NCBI GenBank assembly: GCA_037367405.1
Contig: JAZKJV010005774.1
Span: 620,001-684,000, forward strand
Direction of reading: 5' to 3'
DNA: 64,000 bases
DNA from: Ottelia alismoides
Lineage: Eukaryota > Streptophyta > Magnoliopsida > Alismatales > Hydrocharitaceae
Shown piece after piece: positions 11,314 through 23,840 of the stretch. The notes beneath the pieces are model-generated. The model worked only from the letters and a program-made list of their open reading frames with translations. It ran no database searches and was not told the origin of the DNA. The first letter of the stretch is position 1, and the number at the start of each line of letters is the position of its first letter. Both the position numbers and the translations under genes were made by a program.

Positions 11314-12126
11314 ATGTCTCAGAACAAGGTTGATGTACCCTCCACTGGCGCATATAGAGGTCCAGCGCCTATTGTGAAAATGGACGGGACAAATTATGAG
11401 CTCTGGGCTATGCAGTTCATGCGCCTGATGAAGTCGAATGGTAAGAAACATATTCTCACCGAAGAGGAGCCGGTGGAGAAAACTGGGGTGCATGCTTCGT
11501 GGGAGGCAGATGATGCGTATGCCAAAGTTTGGCTATCTGGGATGTTGACGATAGAAATCGCCAACGATGTACTACATCAGCCCACGGCTAAGGCTATGTG
11601 GGATATTCTAGCGACGACATATTCGCAGGCGCGGAACAAGACCAAGATACTTCAGCTGCAACATGATATTTTTACAGTCAAGCAGAATAGGCGCCCTCTT
11701 CACTCATTGTACGCATCCCTACGAGGGGTGTTTGAGAAGCTCCATAGCTGCATGTCGTTGACGGCCACTCCAGAGAAGCAGAAGACGTACAGGAATGCTA
11801 CCATGGTAGGTGTATTCCTGGCTGCCCTTGATCTAGAGTATGATGCTGCCCGGTCTCAGATTCTAGCTGACGCTACTATTCCTCCAATGGAGGAAGCCTT
11901 TCGTCGATTAAGTCAAATTATTGTCCCAAGCTCGACTGCCAGCCAGACACCTTCAGCGATGGCTGCCTCCAGAGGTAGAGGTGGCTCCTCTATTTTTCGT
12001 GGTTGTGGCCCCCAGGGTCGTGGGGGTCGGATTCTTCAACCATGCAGTTATTGTCGTCGACCTGGTCACTCCGAGGACACATGCTACTCAAAGCATGGCT
12101 TTCCTGCATCAGCTCGGGTAGCATAA
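11314..12126 (+). CDS. Copia-1 Gag
   Basis: A 270-residue open frame starts at an ATG that fits the copia Gag N-terminus (IVKMDGTNYELWAMQF at about residues 21-36). Then comes the UBN2-type Gag domain and a CX2CX4HX4C zinc knuckle, CSYCRRPGHSEDTC, near residue 245. Gag builds the cytoplasmic virus-like particle and the knuckle binds the element RNA. The frame ends at TAA (12124-12126). The protease/integrase frame starting at 12154 is in the same phase, so in the parent element this was one polyprotein, and the TAA is probably a mutated sense codon: the aligned position in copia-2 encodes Glu. A GC-rich leader (10833-11313) precedes it. Confidence 0.88.
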   Translation: MSQNKVDVPSTGAYRGPAPIVKMDGTNYELWAMQFMRLMKSNGKKHILTEEEPVEKTGVHASWEADDAYAKVWLSGMLTIEIANDVLHQPTAKAMWDILATTYSQARNKTKILQLQHDIFTVKQNRRPLHSLYASLRGVFEKLHSCMSLTATPEKQKTYRNATMVGVFLAALDLEYDAARSQILADATIPPMEEAFRRLSQIIVPSSTASQTPSAMAASRGRGGSSIFRGCGPQGRGGRILQPCSYCRRPGHSEDTCYSKHGFPASARVA

Positions 12127-12153
12127 CAAGTTGAGTCTCCTGCACCTTCCTCA

Positions 12154-13368
12154 TTGGACCAGCGATTCGATGATCTTGTTGCCAGACTGAGGAATATCAT
12201 GCCTCCTGATACAACTCCTAAAGGTCTGTCAGATGTGGCCGTCTCTGCCTCTGCTAATTCACCTGCCACGGCCAGTACTTCAGGTAGTTCTCATGCTCAC
12301 ATCTCTTGTGATGGATCTATGATTACAAACTGGATTATAGGTTCTGGAGCGACACATCATCTTTGTGGGGACAAAGAACATCTCACTTCATATCGACCAG
12401 TCTCTTCAGGACGAACTGTGGTGATTGCCAATGGAACACATTCCCTGATCATCGGACAGGGGGAGATTAACTTGACACCTTCTTTGAGATTGCAGAATGT
12501 GTTATATGCTCCCGATTTCTCTATAAATTTATTGTCCATTAGCCAGATTACAGAGGATTTAAACTGTCGAGCTATTTTTTACTCATCTTTTGTTTTTCAG
12601 GACATACCCTTGGGTAACGTGATTGGCTATGGCTGTGAGCAGAATGGTCTCTATCGTCTGATCCATACTCCTTGTGTCGATGCATCTCTCCATTCTACAG
12701 GATCAGACTCTCTGTATATCTGGCATCTCTGTTTTGGTCACCTCCCTCTTCAGAAGATGTGTCGTATTTTGCACCAGATTTCTCCGAAGTCGTCCTTCCA
12801 ATGTGAAATGTGTCAGTTGGGAAAGCATCATCGGTCTACTTTCCCGAGTCATCAGAGTCGGAGCAGTGGCTCCTTGTTCGAGTTAGTCCATATTGATATT
12901 TGGGGTCCAAGTCGTGTTCCTGACCACCAGGGGTACATATTCTATCTGGTTGCAGTAGATGATTTTTCTCGCTTGTCTTGGGTGTTTTTATTGAAGAATA
13001 AATCTGAAGCAGGAGATGTAATTCAAATGTTTATCAATGAAGTTAATAATGTTTTCTCTTTTTCTGTGAAAATTGTACGTTCTGACAATGCATTGGAGTT
13101 TTGTATCAGAGCTCTGTCCTTATTCTTCTCATCTCGTGGTATAATTCATCAAACTTCATGTGCTTACACGTCACAACAAAATGGTGTTGCAGAGCGGAAA
13201 CATCGACATCTATTGGATATCACTAGAACCCTACTTATTCAGAGTCATGCTCCACGCTCGTTTTGGGATGATGCGGTTCTCACAGCTTGCTACTTAGTAA
13301 ATCGCATGCCCTCGTCTGTCTTAGGTGAGAAATCTCCTCTCTCTCTCTCTCTCTATAGCCTTTCCTGA
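12154..13368 (+). pseudogene. Copia-1 protease and integrase
   Basis: The 404-residue frame carries the protease site at 12340-12351, which reads G-S-G-A instead of D-S-G-A, so the catalytic Asp is lost. Next comes the GAG-pre-integrase zinc-binding segment (HLCFGHLPLQ ... CEMCQLGKHHRSTF). The integrase core follows with its three acidic residues in context: VHIDIWGP, VRSDNALEF and QNGVAERKHRH. Integrase inserts the cDNA into the host chromosome. The frame ends abruptly inside a CT microsatellite (13336-13354): the following protein sequence FPEKKVFSLPPRV continues in another frame. The domain would otherwise have run on to RT. Confidence 0.85.
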
Positions 13369-14100
13369 GAAGAAGGTGTTCTCACTTCCACCTCGTGTTT
13401 TGGCTGTGTTGGTTTTGTCCATCGGTTGGGTCCAGGTCTTGATAAGCTCTCTCCCAGGGCTATCAAATGTGTGTTTGTAGGATACTCCAGGACACATAAG
13501 GGGTATTGTTGCTTTGATCCGCTGCGTCGAAAATATTTTGTTAGTGCAGATGTCACATTCTTTGAATCTGTGATGTTTTTCTCTTCTACAGGTGACAGCA
13601 TGACTACTTCTCATTTTGATTCTGAGGTATTCATGCCACCACCTCCTATGAGTCAGTTACCATCTGTGCCATCTCCACCACCACCTCCTGACATACCTTC
13701 ACCTCCACCTTTACCACCTCCAGTCACCATTGTTCCCCCGTTACCAAAGCATTATACTCGTTGATCCTCATATGCTCAAGGTCATGGCCTGTCATCCAGC
13801 AGCACTTAGGTTGGTTCTGATAACTTGATTTCTAACGATGAGTCTGAGGATCCACTGCTACAGGGAACACAACAGGTTGAAGATCATGGAGATTTGGACG
13901 TGCCTATCGCTATTAGAAAGCAGAGACGTACTTGTGCTTCCTACCCACTTGCTTTCCAGATCTCTTTTCATCGTCTTATAGACGACTTTCAGAGATTTGC
14001 AGCAGCTCTAACTGCAGAAGAAATTCCACGCAATTATCAGGAGGCACTACAAGATAGCAAATGGCGTCTTGCTATGGAAGAAGAAATGGTTGCATTGTAG
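13369..14100 (+). pseudogene. Copia-1 integrase C-terminus, proline-rich linker and RT start
   Basis: Several short open pieces follow one another. The first holds KCVFVGYSRTHKGYCCFDP and KYFVSADVTFFES, the conserved copia region after the integrase core. A Pro-rich linker (13635-13760) ends at TGA. The piece 13825-14100 holds YPLAFQISFHRL and WRLAMEEEMVAL, the usual lead-in to copia RT, and ends at a TAG just before SRGTW. Frame changes and stops show decay. Confidence 0.8.
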
Positions 14101-14966
14101 TCTCGTGGCACTTGGATACTTGTTCCCCCTCCTTCTGAGCGTCTATTGTTAGTTGCAAGTGGGTGTTTACTATTAAATACCATGCAGATGGAAGCCTTGA
14201 TCGGTACAAGGCAAGGCTCGTGGCACGTGGTTTTACTCAGACCTATGGAGTTGATTACTTGGACACATTTTCTCCAGTTGCTCGGCATTCTACTTTACGT
14301 GTCCTTCTTTCAGTGGCCGTAGCACGTGATTGGTCGTTATTCCAGCTTGACGTGAAAAATGCTTTTTTATATGGAGATCTACAAGAGGAGGACTACATGT
14401 AGCAGCCTCTATGGTTTGCTGCTGAGGGGGAGTGTCAGCAAGTTTGTAGAATCCATAAGGCAATATATGGCCTTAAACAGAGTCAAGAGCGTGGTTTCAA
14501 AAGCTTTCAGACCTGATTGAACGACAGGGCTTCAAGAGGTCAAATGCAGACCATTCCTTATTTGTACAGAAGACGTCTAGAGGTACTGTTGTTATCATGG
14601 TGTATGTCGATGATATTATTGTTACAGGAGATGATGAGCAAGAATCAAGATAGCGAAAGACTTTCTAGGCAGCAAATTTGTGACTAAGGTCTGGGCACCC
14701 TAAGGTGTTATTTGGGGTTGGAATTTGCTAGGAATGCACAGGGTCTTGTGATGACCCAAAGAAAGTATGTTACAGATATGCTTGCAGAGACAAGCGTGAT
14801 TGGATGTCGACCTTCCACGACTCCTATGGATCCTAGCATGAAGCTATACGATGATGATACAGATGAAGTTGATAAGAGGAGATACAAAGAGATGGTTGGA
14901 AAACTCATTTATGTTATAACTACCAGACCAGATCTTGCATTTGCAGTGAGTCGAGTGAGTTAATTC
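14101..14966 (+). pseudogene. Copia-1 reverse transcriptase
   Basis: Fragments in different frames make up the RT domain: [19 protein letters not shown] and [12 protein letters not shown] (14163-14402), a TAG at 14399-14401, then KAIYGLKQS. The catalytic YVDD is at 14602-14613 and CRPSTTPMDPSMKLYDDD lies around 14810. The YVDD motif itself is intact, but several indels and stops separate it from the rest. Confidence 0.82.
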
Positions 14967-15554
14967 ATGGAGCAACCTCGACAAGTACATATGGATGTAA
15001 TACACATGATATTGAGATATTTAAAATCATCTCCAGGCTCAGGATTACTATTCAAGAAAGGAGACACACTCTTTGTATCCGCATATGCTGACGCGGATTA
15101 TGCAGGTTGTCCTAAGGACAGGAAATCGACTTCAGGATTTGCAATATTTGTTGGGACTTCTCTCGTTTCTTGGAAAAGCAAGAAACAAACTGTTGTAGCA
15201 AGATCAAGTGTCGAGTCCGAATACAGAGCTTTGGCCCAAGCAAGTACAGAAATGATGTGGGTCCGAGCAGTACTATGCGATCTACATGTAGAGGTTCCTC
15301 TACCCATGGAGTTACACTGTGATAACTAGGCTGCCCTATTCATTGCAAACAATCCTGCGTTCCATGAGAGAACAAAACACATTGAGGTAGATTGTCATTA
15401 CACTAGAGACATGATTCAGAAGGGCCTGATCTCTACTTCCCATGTCAGCTCGAGAGAGCAAACTGCAGACATCTTCACCAAGCCACTGCTTAGAGGATCA
15501 TTTCAGAAGTGTTCATCCAGGTTAAGCATGACTGATATCTATGCTCCAGCTTGA
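14967..15554 (+). pseudogene. Copia-1 RNase H
   Basis: The RNase H region reads AYADADYAGCPKDRKSTSGF, SWKSKKQTVVARSSVESEY and LHCDN, then a TAG at 15327-15329 where related copies have Gln. It continues in the same frame through HERTKHIEVDCHYTRDM and ADIFTKPLL to a stop at 15552-15554. The catalytic acidic positions (D in ADADYAG, E in ESEYRAL, D in CDN) are visible. The domain removes RNA from the RNA-DNA hybrid during cDNA synthesis. Confidence 0.82.
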
Positions 15555-15561
15555 GGGGGAG

Positions 15562-15713
15562 TGTGAAGATATTTGTATTTTCATATTTCATATGTGTCTC
15601 TTTCTTATTATCTTTTCTGTCTTCTACTTTATGTAATTTACCTATAGGCCTCTCTACTATATAAGAGAGCCTAGGGTTCTCAGGAATGATAAGCACTCTT
15701 ATTTTCTCCAACA
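15562..15713 (+). repeat. Copia-1 3' LTR
   Basis: 152 bp. It is identical in design to the 5' LTR, with four extra bases near position 28 of the LTR. It directly follows the purine tract. Confidence 0.92.
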
Positions 15714-17984
15714 TGGCGGAGGCGCAATAGGCGTGCGTGCTGCGGTGGAGGAGGGCTGGCAGCGAGGCGTGAACGTGGAGGGCCGCTCGCGGTGGGAGGA
15801 GTTGCGGGGTGCTCTTGTGCATGCAGTGGGGAGCGGCGGGGGTTCGACGACCTGGAAGCGCAGGCGGCGCGCCTGCAGGCACGACTGCAGGAGCGGGGTC
15901 TCTGCTTGAAGGGCGAGCCACGACTGGTGGCACCATCGGGCGCACGACACCTGCGCAAGGGAGGCGACGGTAGACGACAACGTGTGGTTAGGGGGCAAGA
16001 GCCACGCACGGCGGTGGCAGGCGAGGCCGCGCGGGTGCGGCGATCTTCGACGCGGTGGCTGGGCACGGAGGGGCGGCACACAGAGGGGCGGCGTATGGCT
16101 GTGGCATGGCTGGGCATAGAGGGGCCTGGAGGTGGAGTTGCAGGTGGCCTGCGGCGAAGGAGCAAGCTGAGCAAGCCGCAGGTGGCTGCAACGGTGGCGA
16201 GGCAGAGCTGGGGCATGTGCGCGAACGACGGTTGGAGCGGCGCAGTTTTTGCGTAGTCGAGGCAGGAGGCGGTTGAACTTGCTTTTTTTATGAAATATTT
16301 TTTTTTTGATTTTTTTGTAAACAAAACTAAAAAATGAAATGAATGGTGGTGAAGGGAGATGATGAGGTGGTGATGATGATGTGGTTTTTGATGTGGTAAT
16401 AGGGTGATGGATCAAGATGGTGAATGTGTATTATGATAGTGATGTTGATGATGAAAATGATTTGGTGATGATGAACAAGGAAGAAAAATGTTAGATAAAA
16501 TAAAATGAGAAGGTGAGGATAGAAGATTTACTTGTGAAGATCGTCGGATTTTGGAGGAGTTGTGCTGCACTTCTGTTGTCGCCTCGAGCGGCGTAGCGGA
16601 TGCACCGCAAAACTGAGCGGGCCTGATTAGAAGCTCGCGACACGGCAATGGTGATGCAACGGATCTCGCCTTTGAGATTGTCGTCGCTCAACTTGTCTTC
16701 TACAACTGTCACCTGAAGGTTAAAGGGGCTCGACCTCTATTCTCTCGAAATGGTGGATGACGAGAAATGAAGGGGATGAAGGGAATAAAAAGAGGAGGAG
16801 GATGATGGGGAGTTGGAATAGAAGTGAGGTGGAAGTTGGAGGAGTTGTGAAGGAAGTGGAGAGAATGGGGAGTTGGTGGCTTGGGTGAGAAGTTGATATA
16901 GAGAAGGAGTAAAAGGAGAAAAAATAAAAAAATAAATAAAATAAGTAGGCTGCTAAAAATAATGAAGAGAAAAGAAAATAAAATGGAAGAGAGAGAAAAA
17001 TATAAAAATTAAATTAAAAAGAAATCAAATCAATTAATTAAAAATAAAAAAATAATAAATGAAAAATAGGTTGACACGCGGCGGTTCCAGGAGCTGCCAC
17101 GTGTTGCACCTAGAAAAATCAAAAATTAAATGTAAAAGAAATCGAAAAGAAATAACAAAAAAGATCAAATCAAAAAGTGGTCAACACGAAAGTTGCTCAA
17201 CACGAAAGTTACTCATCTCGACGAGATCTACAGCTTCCGTGAAGGATCGAAAATCAAAATAAATCATATGTACAAAGTGTATTTTTGGGTAGTGTCTTAT
17301 ATGTATAAACACCGAATTTTATCTTTTACAATTTTTTTGTCATTTTGAAATAAGAGAAAAATCAAAATAAAGTTAGAGAAAATATGAAAGAAATATTTAC
17401 AACTGAACCTAATTCTTTTGGATTTTTTTAATAATTAAGAAAATAAAAAGATAAAATGAAGGGTATTTTAGTCAATATGTACAACATACAATAGGGGCCC
17501 AAAAACAAAGTTTCACATACGATCTCCGATTTTTATGAGATTAGTCTTGTTTTGAAAATCTTTGAATGTATATTATTTTAAAAGTAAGTAGATCTAAATT
17601 GGACATTGTGTGAGAGAGATATGTGCATTTTAAGGTTTTTAATCTCAAACTTGGATTTGGGTTTTATTGGTCAATTTTACAAGTTAGTATTTTTTTGGTA
17701 TTTTTTTTATTAGTGTTAGTAATATATACGTTACCGAGTTGACTTTATTGGAATTGGAGTTAGTATAAAATAGATACAAATAGGTGAATTTAGCTATTAT
17801 ACATGTGAATATATAAAAGGAATTTTGGGCTTCTTATTTATGCTAATATGAATGCTAAAATGCACATATTATTTACACATGCATGAATGCTAATTATGCA
17901 ATATAAGTGATGAAATGCAGCTAATTACTTGGGAACAAAGCTCTATTTTCAACTTTTAGAGTGATGAATCACATATTCACCTCA
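15714..17984 (-). repeat. LTR B, remaining part (U3 and promoter)
   Basis: This continues LTR B on the right of copia-1. 15720-16270 is GC-rich and open on both strands, without a recognisable protein. 16300-17960 is AT-rich. A minus-strand TATA-like sequence CTCTATATCAAC lies at 16891-16903, about 1.08 kb from the LTR start. Minus-strand ACTTTCGTG repeats (about 17180-17220) correspond to the CATGAAAGTTGCTCGTCTCGA-type block in the solo LTR (about 60890-60930). The right end (about 17984) is placed by alignment with LTR C and the solo LTR start. Confidence 0.65.
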
Positions 17985-17994
17985 TACCGACACA

Positions 17995-19170
17995 TGCATA
18001 CATACACACACATATACAAAGTCATACATACACGCGAACATGTATGCGCATGCATGTACACACATAGTACATATGCATATGCACACACCCACACACATAC
18101 AATAGACAATCACACACGCATGCACACACAAACACCCACAAACCAACACACGCACATATGGTACACATAAATAGTACACATGCACATGCATATACACAAT
18201 CATAGATATATTACATATACACACACTTACACAAAAATGGCTACATACAACATAATACATACATACAATACAACGAGACATGCAAACACATGTCTGCAAA
18301 CACATATTTAACACACATATGCGGTACACATAGATATCAAATAGTGCGCATAGTACAAAAAACATATATACGTATACCAACATAAAGCATATACACAAAT
18401 GCAAGCATACATACATACATGCATATAGAACCACATAGACACAAGCATATACATCTACAATACTAATAGATACACACAAGCGTGCGTGCGTGCACACATA
18501 ACAATGTGGATACACACACATTGTACATAGACACATACATAACCTCAACCAACACATAAACACATGCATACACAAAGACACGCATACATGCACACACGTA
18601 TACAAAGTCATACATACATGCGAACATGTATGCATTTGCACGTACACGCATAGTACACAGGCATATGCACACACCCACACACATACAGTAGGCAATCACG
18701 CACGCATGCACACACAAACACCCACAATCCAACACACCCACATATGGTACATATAAATAGTACACATGCACATGCATATACACAATCATAGATATATTAC
18801 ATATGCACACACTTACACAAAAATGCCTACATACAAACATAATATATACATACAACCAGACATGCATACACATGTATGCAAACACATATATAACCATACA
18901 TATGCGGTACACACAGATATACAAATAGTGCACATAGTACAAAAAACATATATATGCATACCAAAACAAAGCGTATACACAAATGCAAACATACATACAT
19001 ACATACATGCATGCATGCATATAAAACCACAGAAACACAAGCATATACATGCACAATACTAATAGATACACACAAGCATGTGTGCACGCACACATAACAA
19101 TGTGGATACACACACATTGTACATAGACACATACACAACCTCAACCAACACATAAACACAGATGCATACA
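17995..19170. repeat. 586-bp higher-order tandem repeat, two copies
   Basis: The word CATAGATATATTACATAT starts at 18201 and again at 18787. The surrounding text (CACACCCACACACATACA, GGTACA..TAAATAGTACAC, AACATATATA) recurs in the same order. The second array (55185-57230) has only one copy of this unit. Borders are approximate. Confidence 0.8.
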
Positions 19171-19689
19171 CAAAGGCAGGCATGCATGCACGCACAGATG
19201 CGGACATATACAATACACCAAAATAAAGTACCCTCATACAAACACATAAGAATATGTAGAAATGCATACATTATATACAGACACAATTATATACACATGC
19301 ATATAAATACATGCACGTGAGGATACACTTGCATACAAACATACCCTTGGACCCAAGTATCCACTCCCACGGGCAAGACACAAAGGCAACCACAGTACAA
19401 ACATGCGTACGTCATATACACACATGTCCAACCACCACCCTCGCATACATAGACATACAAAAACACACATGCATATGCATGCATACATGTATGCATACTT
19501 ATGATGGCACAAATGTATATACATATAGATATAAGCACAAACACATACGCAAAGTACGTGCATGCAATCATACACATGCATATGTGCACACTTACAAAAC
19601 CACACAACACCCACCCACTAACACCCACGTACAACACAGACTCACTCATAAACACATGCACAGACACAATACAAACACAAAAACATACA

Positions 19690-21150
19690 TACACCGAGTC
19701 ATACATACACACACACACACGATATGCACACAATACCTACACACATACTTAAGCACACACATGAATGCATGCACACTTGCGTACTCACGTGCACATAAGT
19801 GTTGTACATGAAATAACACACAATATATACACACAAAGTACACACACAATATTCACATAATTAAACGCATTACAAAGACAGAATCACATAGCAATACGCA
19901 CAGTTATGCATACACCACTTGTATACACACACACACAATCATTTACATTAAAGTGTAGTACTCACAAGCATACACATGCATAAATACATATAATATACAT
20001 GCATACACTAACATATATAAATTTTGTACAAACATTGATTACACACATACAATCATACAAGCATGCATAAATGGATGTATATAGAGATACAAGCATACGG
20101 TGCATGTATGTGTGCAGACACCCCCCCATACACAAACTCCCATTTGCATACAACACACAAATACCCTACACACAAAACATACATACACAGAGTCATACAT
20201 ACACGCACACACGATACACACACAATACCTACACACATACTTAAGCGCACAGATGAATGCATGCACACTTGCGTACTCACGTGCACACAAGTGTTGTACA
20301 TGAAATAACACACAATATATACACACAAAGTACACACAATATTCACACAAATAAACACATTACAAAGATAGAATCATGTAGCAATACACAGTTATGCATA
20401 CACCACTTGTATACAAACACACACAATCATTTAAATAAAAGTGTAGTACTCACAAGCACACACATGCATAAATACATATGATATACATGCATACACTAAC
20501 ATATAAAAATTTTGTACAAACATTGATTACACACATACAATCATACAAGCATGCATAAATGGATGTATATAGAGATACAAGCATACGGTGCGTGTATGTG
20601 TACAGACACCCCCCCATACACACACTCCTATTTGCATACAACACAAATACCCTACACACAAAACATACATACACAGAGTCATACATACACGCACACACGA
20701 TACGCACACAATACCTACACACATACTTAAGCATACACATGAATGCATGCACACTTGCGTACTCACGTGCACACAGCTGTTGTACATGAAATAACACACA
20801 ATATATACACACAAAGTACACACAATATTCACACAAATAAACGCATTACAAAGACAAAATCACGTAGCAATACGCACAGTTATGCGTATACCACTTGTAT
20901 ACAAACACACACAATCATTTACATAAAAGTGTAGTACTCACAAGCACAGCATAAATACATATAATATACATGCATACACTAACATATATAAATTTTGTAC
21001 AAACATTGATTACACACATACAATCATACAAGCATGCATAAATGGATGTATATAGAGATACAAGCATACGGTGCATGTATGTGTACAGACACGCCCCCAT
21101 ACACACACTCCCATTTGCATACAACACACAAATACCCTACACACATCAAT
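19690..21150. repeat. About 490-bp higher-order tandem repeat, about three copies
   Basis: ACACATACTTAAGC occurs at about 19741, 20233 and 20719 (spacing 492 and 486). Each is followed in order by GAATGCATGCACACTTGCG, TTGTACATGAAATAACACAC, AAATTTTGTACAAACATTGA and CATACGGTGC. The third unit is incomplete. The homologous array at 55185-57230 has one copy. Confidence 0.85.
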
Positions 21151-21530
21151 GCAACCACACACATATATAAACACACACACAAAGACGTATACATAGATTT
21201 ACTTGCATGCACCATATAGAAAAACATACATATAGATGGAAACATACATGACGCATGCAGTACACACAAAAGTACACATACAAAATACACACTTACATAA
21301 TACACACATATATACTAAGACATACACATACACAGTAGGCGCACATGCAAGCATACACATGCATGCTTGCTTGCGCACTTATGAATGCACGCACACCCCA
21401 TCATGCACACATGCACATAATATACATACACACAACACAAACACAACCATACTTATAGGCATACATATGCAGAGAATACACATACTACGCACACAATGCA
21501 TATATATAAGTGCACATGTGCATGAATGCA

Positions 21531-22091
21531 AAGTAGATAATCGTTTTCAAGAAAGTGGTAGCTTGGGATGCATATATGGCCCTAAACCTAAATAGATTCC
21601 TCAAACGGATCCATATGCACCCTTTGTACTTATGTAACATGTTTATGAGCCCACTTGAAGTTATTGTTTTTGATACAATTCAGATCTTTAAGATAGTAGA
21701 TTAATTTGAAATCCCAATTCCGTAAGGGTAAATATAAAAAAGGGCCTCAATTATATGTCAATTCGCAATAAGGTAAAGGGGGCCCAATAAAATCCATACA
21801 TCCTCTCATCATGGAGTATGACTCCGGTGGTAGAGAGGATAAAGTTTCTCGGTGTGTTGTCGAAGACTTGGAGGCATGTTTTCAGCACAATAGCATGCAA
21901 GATCATGACAGATGTGTTAGAGAAGATTGTGATGCTAAGGAAGACAAAGGGAAGTCATCCAATATCTCTCACTTCATTTCCATCTCAATGGATAATGATA
22001 TGTCATATAGCTTTTATTGTCACAATGGTATAGGTCATCTCGATGAATGTCATTTATCAAATTCAATGCACCCATAAAGGTATATGTATGG
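21531..22091. repeat. Conserved right flank of CA array, copy 1
   Basis: From CAAAGTAGATAATCG onwards this aligns with 57231-57641: the same GCTTGGGATGCATA, ACTTGAAGTTATTG, AAAAAAGGGCCTCAA and AAGACTTGGAGGCATGTTTTCAGCA words. The shared text stops near 21980. A plus-strand open stretch (21811-22077) covers part of it, but in the second copy it is interrupted and shortened, so I do not call it a gene. Confidence 0.65.
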
Positions 22092-22640
22092 TGTTAGAAA
22101 TCTAAGAATGTGGAAGTGTAATATCAAAGATAAAGAATAAGAATAATAAAGAACACTGAGATTTTACGTGGAACACTACTCCGTGAGGAGCAGGATGAAA
22201 CCACGTGAGAACTCCTCAAAGGGCTTGTGTTTTCTATTCACTTTTCTCATCTGATACAATGGATGTGGGCTTCTTATATAGCCCCCACCGACTCTCTAAG
22301 TCCCACGAATAGTAGATGTGGGACTAAACATAAGTGGGTGTGGTAATTAGACCCTGGAGGGATCCAATTACCCACCTACACAATGGGATCATACTCCAAC
22401 ACCCCCCTCAAGCTGGAGCATGTAAAGCTCAGCATAGACAAATGGAAAGAAATCTCAAACTCATAATACAAGGCACTACAGACAATATCAACTCAACGCA
22501 TACTTTATTGTCAGTTGATGTCGAGGACGTTGCTTCTCATGCCGTGCTGGTAAGGATGGACAAAAGGGCCAGAGTGTGAGTTGAACTGGGTATCCTCGTC
22601 GGAGAACAAGGTTATAGAAATCAGTAGTCGGTACTCGATC
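22092..22640 (-). mobile_element. Truncated non-autonomous LTR element: 3' LTR plus 3' internal end
   Basis: Minus-strand relative of the complete element at 49743-52197. LTR: 22092-22401 (310 bp, TGTTGGAGTATGATCC start, CTAACA end on the minus strand) with a TATA-like TATATAAGAAGCCC. To its right, on the minus strand, lies the purine tract CAGCTTGAGGGGGG, then about 230 bp of internal sequence that aligns with 51650-51880 (GAGAAGCAAC.TCCTCGA, GCGTTGAGTTGATATTGTC). The sequence is lost at about 22640, so the 5' side is missing. Confidence 0.75.
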
Positions 22641-23840
22641 GGCGGTGTTACTGACTAAGGATTAATCAACAGTCGGACGACTAATTGGATTTAGTCGGCC
22701 ATTAATCGGTTTTGAATTTTGATTATTTTTAGTATATAAATCATTTTTTATACATATATCTTATATATTTGTATAGATTTGTTTACACCTATAGAGTGAT
22801 GCATTCTCATTTGTTGGTGCTTATAACAACTAAGGAATTATATTCTAATAATTTTATTTATACAACAATATGATTTTACCTTAAATCTCATGCAAACTTC
22901 GTCTTTGCAACCTGACCATCATAACTTGCTCATAAATTTTATTTAAAACAAATAATTTATCTTAATGGTCAAATATGTTATTCCATTAGTATCTCCAGAA
23001 TCCTTCAATATTTCCTAATAAAGATTAAAATATGATATTTCATGTTAATTAAGTATTTAAGTGTGAAGATTTATGTTTATTTATACATGTTGCAGAAATA
23101 ACTGTTCATATTTTATTAATGAAGTTTTACTTGCACATTAATTTGAGTTTAACTTATTACACATGGACTCCCATATTTACTTTATAACCCAATCACCATT
23201 GCAATCTTGCTAACTCTTATACATTGGACTCGCGAATTATTTCCAATCCAAAAAATTTTGAATAATAAATTTATTATATAAATAATATTTTTGTAATTGA
23301 TCATTATAATCAGATTATATTATGTAATTGTAATCATTCCTTTATCTGACATGCATTGTAATATCTAATTCCAATCTTTCCTCAATCTGTCATTCACAAT
23401 TGCATCTTTCCCTTATCTCTATTAATGTACACATCTTTGTTTAACCTTCTCTTATATTCAATTATGCTTTATTTCATCATCCATCAATCTCATGCTCCTA
23501 CTACTCCCCATTTAGCCATCGGAATCACCCTCCATAAACCCCTCAACTCTGCTCTCCTTCCTCTACTACACATCTGACCGGCCTCTCGAATTCCCTTGGT
23601 CTATTTATCTATTCTCTGCACCACCTTTCAAACAAGAAGCTACACATGACGTCATAAACAAAACAATTACTCTTAAAGTGTAAGTTAATATAGATTTTAT
23701 ACTGCTTGTATTGTGATCAACATACAAAAAGTGTGGGTATGCTAGTTCATTAACTACTTAAATCTAAAAAAGTGTACTACTTGAAACAAATGAAGTTGTT
23801 AACTTTAAATTTCATCAAGTAAAAGCATCGGATTGAAATT

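Larger units (their letters stand above)
10671..15713 (+). mobile_element. Copia-1: full-length but degenerate Ty1/copia retrotransposon
   Basis: Two short LTRs (10671-10818, 148 bp; 15562-15713, 152 bp) start TGTGAAGATATTTG and end TTCTCCAACA. They differ mainly by a 4-bp insertion. A tRNA-iMet type PBS follows the 5' LTR and a purine tract TTGAGGGGGAG (15551-15561) precedes the 3' LTR. The flanks are TAGCG (10666-10670) and TGGCG (15714-15718), a 5-bp target duplication with one change. Domain order is gag, protease, integrase, RT, RNase H, which is the copia order. Stops, a microsatellite-driven frameshift and a protease active-site change inactivate it. Confidence 0.93.
9151..17984 (-). 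mobile_element. Athila-type element B (leader, PBS, 5' LTR; split by copia-1)
   Basis: Only the PBS-proximal leader (9151-9416), the PBS and the 5' LTR of this minus-strand element are present. Element A has inserted in the leader, so the coding region would lie beyond A, outside the window. The LTR runs from 9439 to about 17984 and is interrupted by copia-1 (10671-15713). Without copia-1 the LTR is about 3.5 kb, matching LTR A. Its right end abuts the CA-rich array at 17985. Confidence 0.75.
17985..21530. repeat. CA/CATA-rich array, copy 1 (expanded)
   Basis: 3.5 kb made almost entirely of CACA, CATA and TACA words with interspersed CATGCATG. Long open frames exist on both strands (237 codons at 17982-18695 on the minus strand, for example), but they are low-complexity Cys/Val/Tyr/Met or His/Thr runs forced by base composition. 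The array is not a simple microsatellite. It contains unique words that let it be aligned with the array at 55185-57230, and it holds two families of higher-order tandem repeats. Confidence 0.85.

Noticed and set aside
15680..16415. Open frames of up to 238 codons right of copia-1
   Set aside because: GC-rich U3/R sequence of LTR B, Ser/Pro/Arg-rich on one strand and Gly/Arg-rich on the other; no domain.
17985..21530. CRISPR-like repeat array
   Set aside because: Tandem units are 490-586 bp without spacers, and the context is a plant retrotransposon nest.
17961..21595. Many long open frames on both strands in the CA array (up to 237 codons)
   Set aside because: They consist of Cys/Val/Tyr/Met or His/Thr repeats dictated by CACA/CATA words, overlap on both strands, and are not conserved with the second array.
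21811..22077. 88-codon open frame in the flank of the first CA array
   Set aside because: The homologous flank at 57500-57640 has stops and a deletion, and no domain is recognised.
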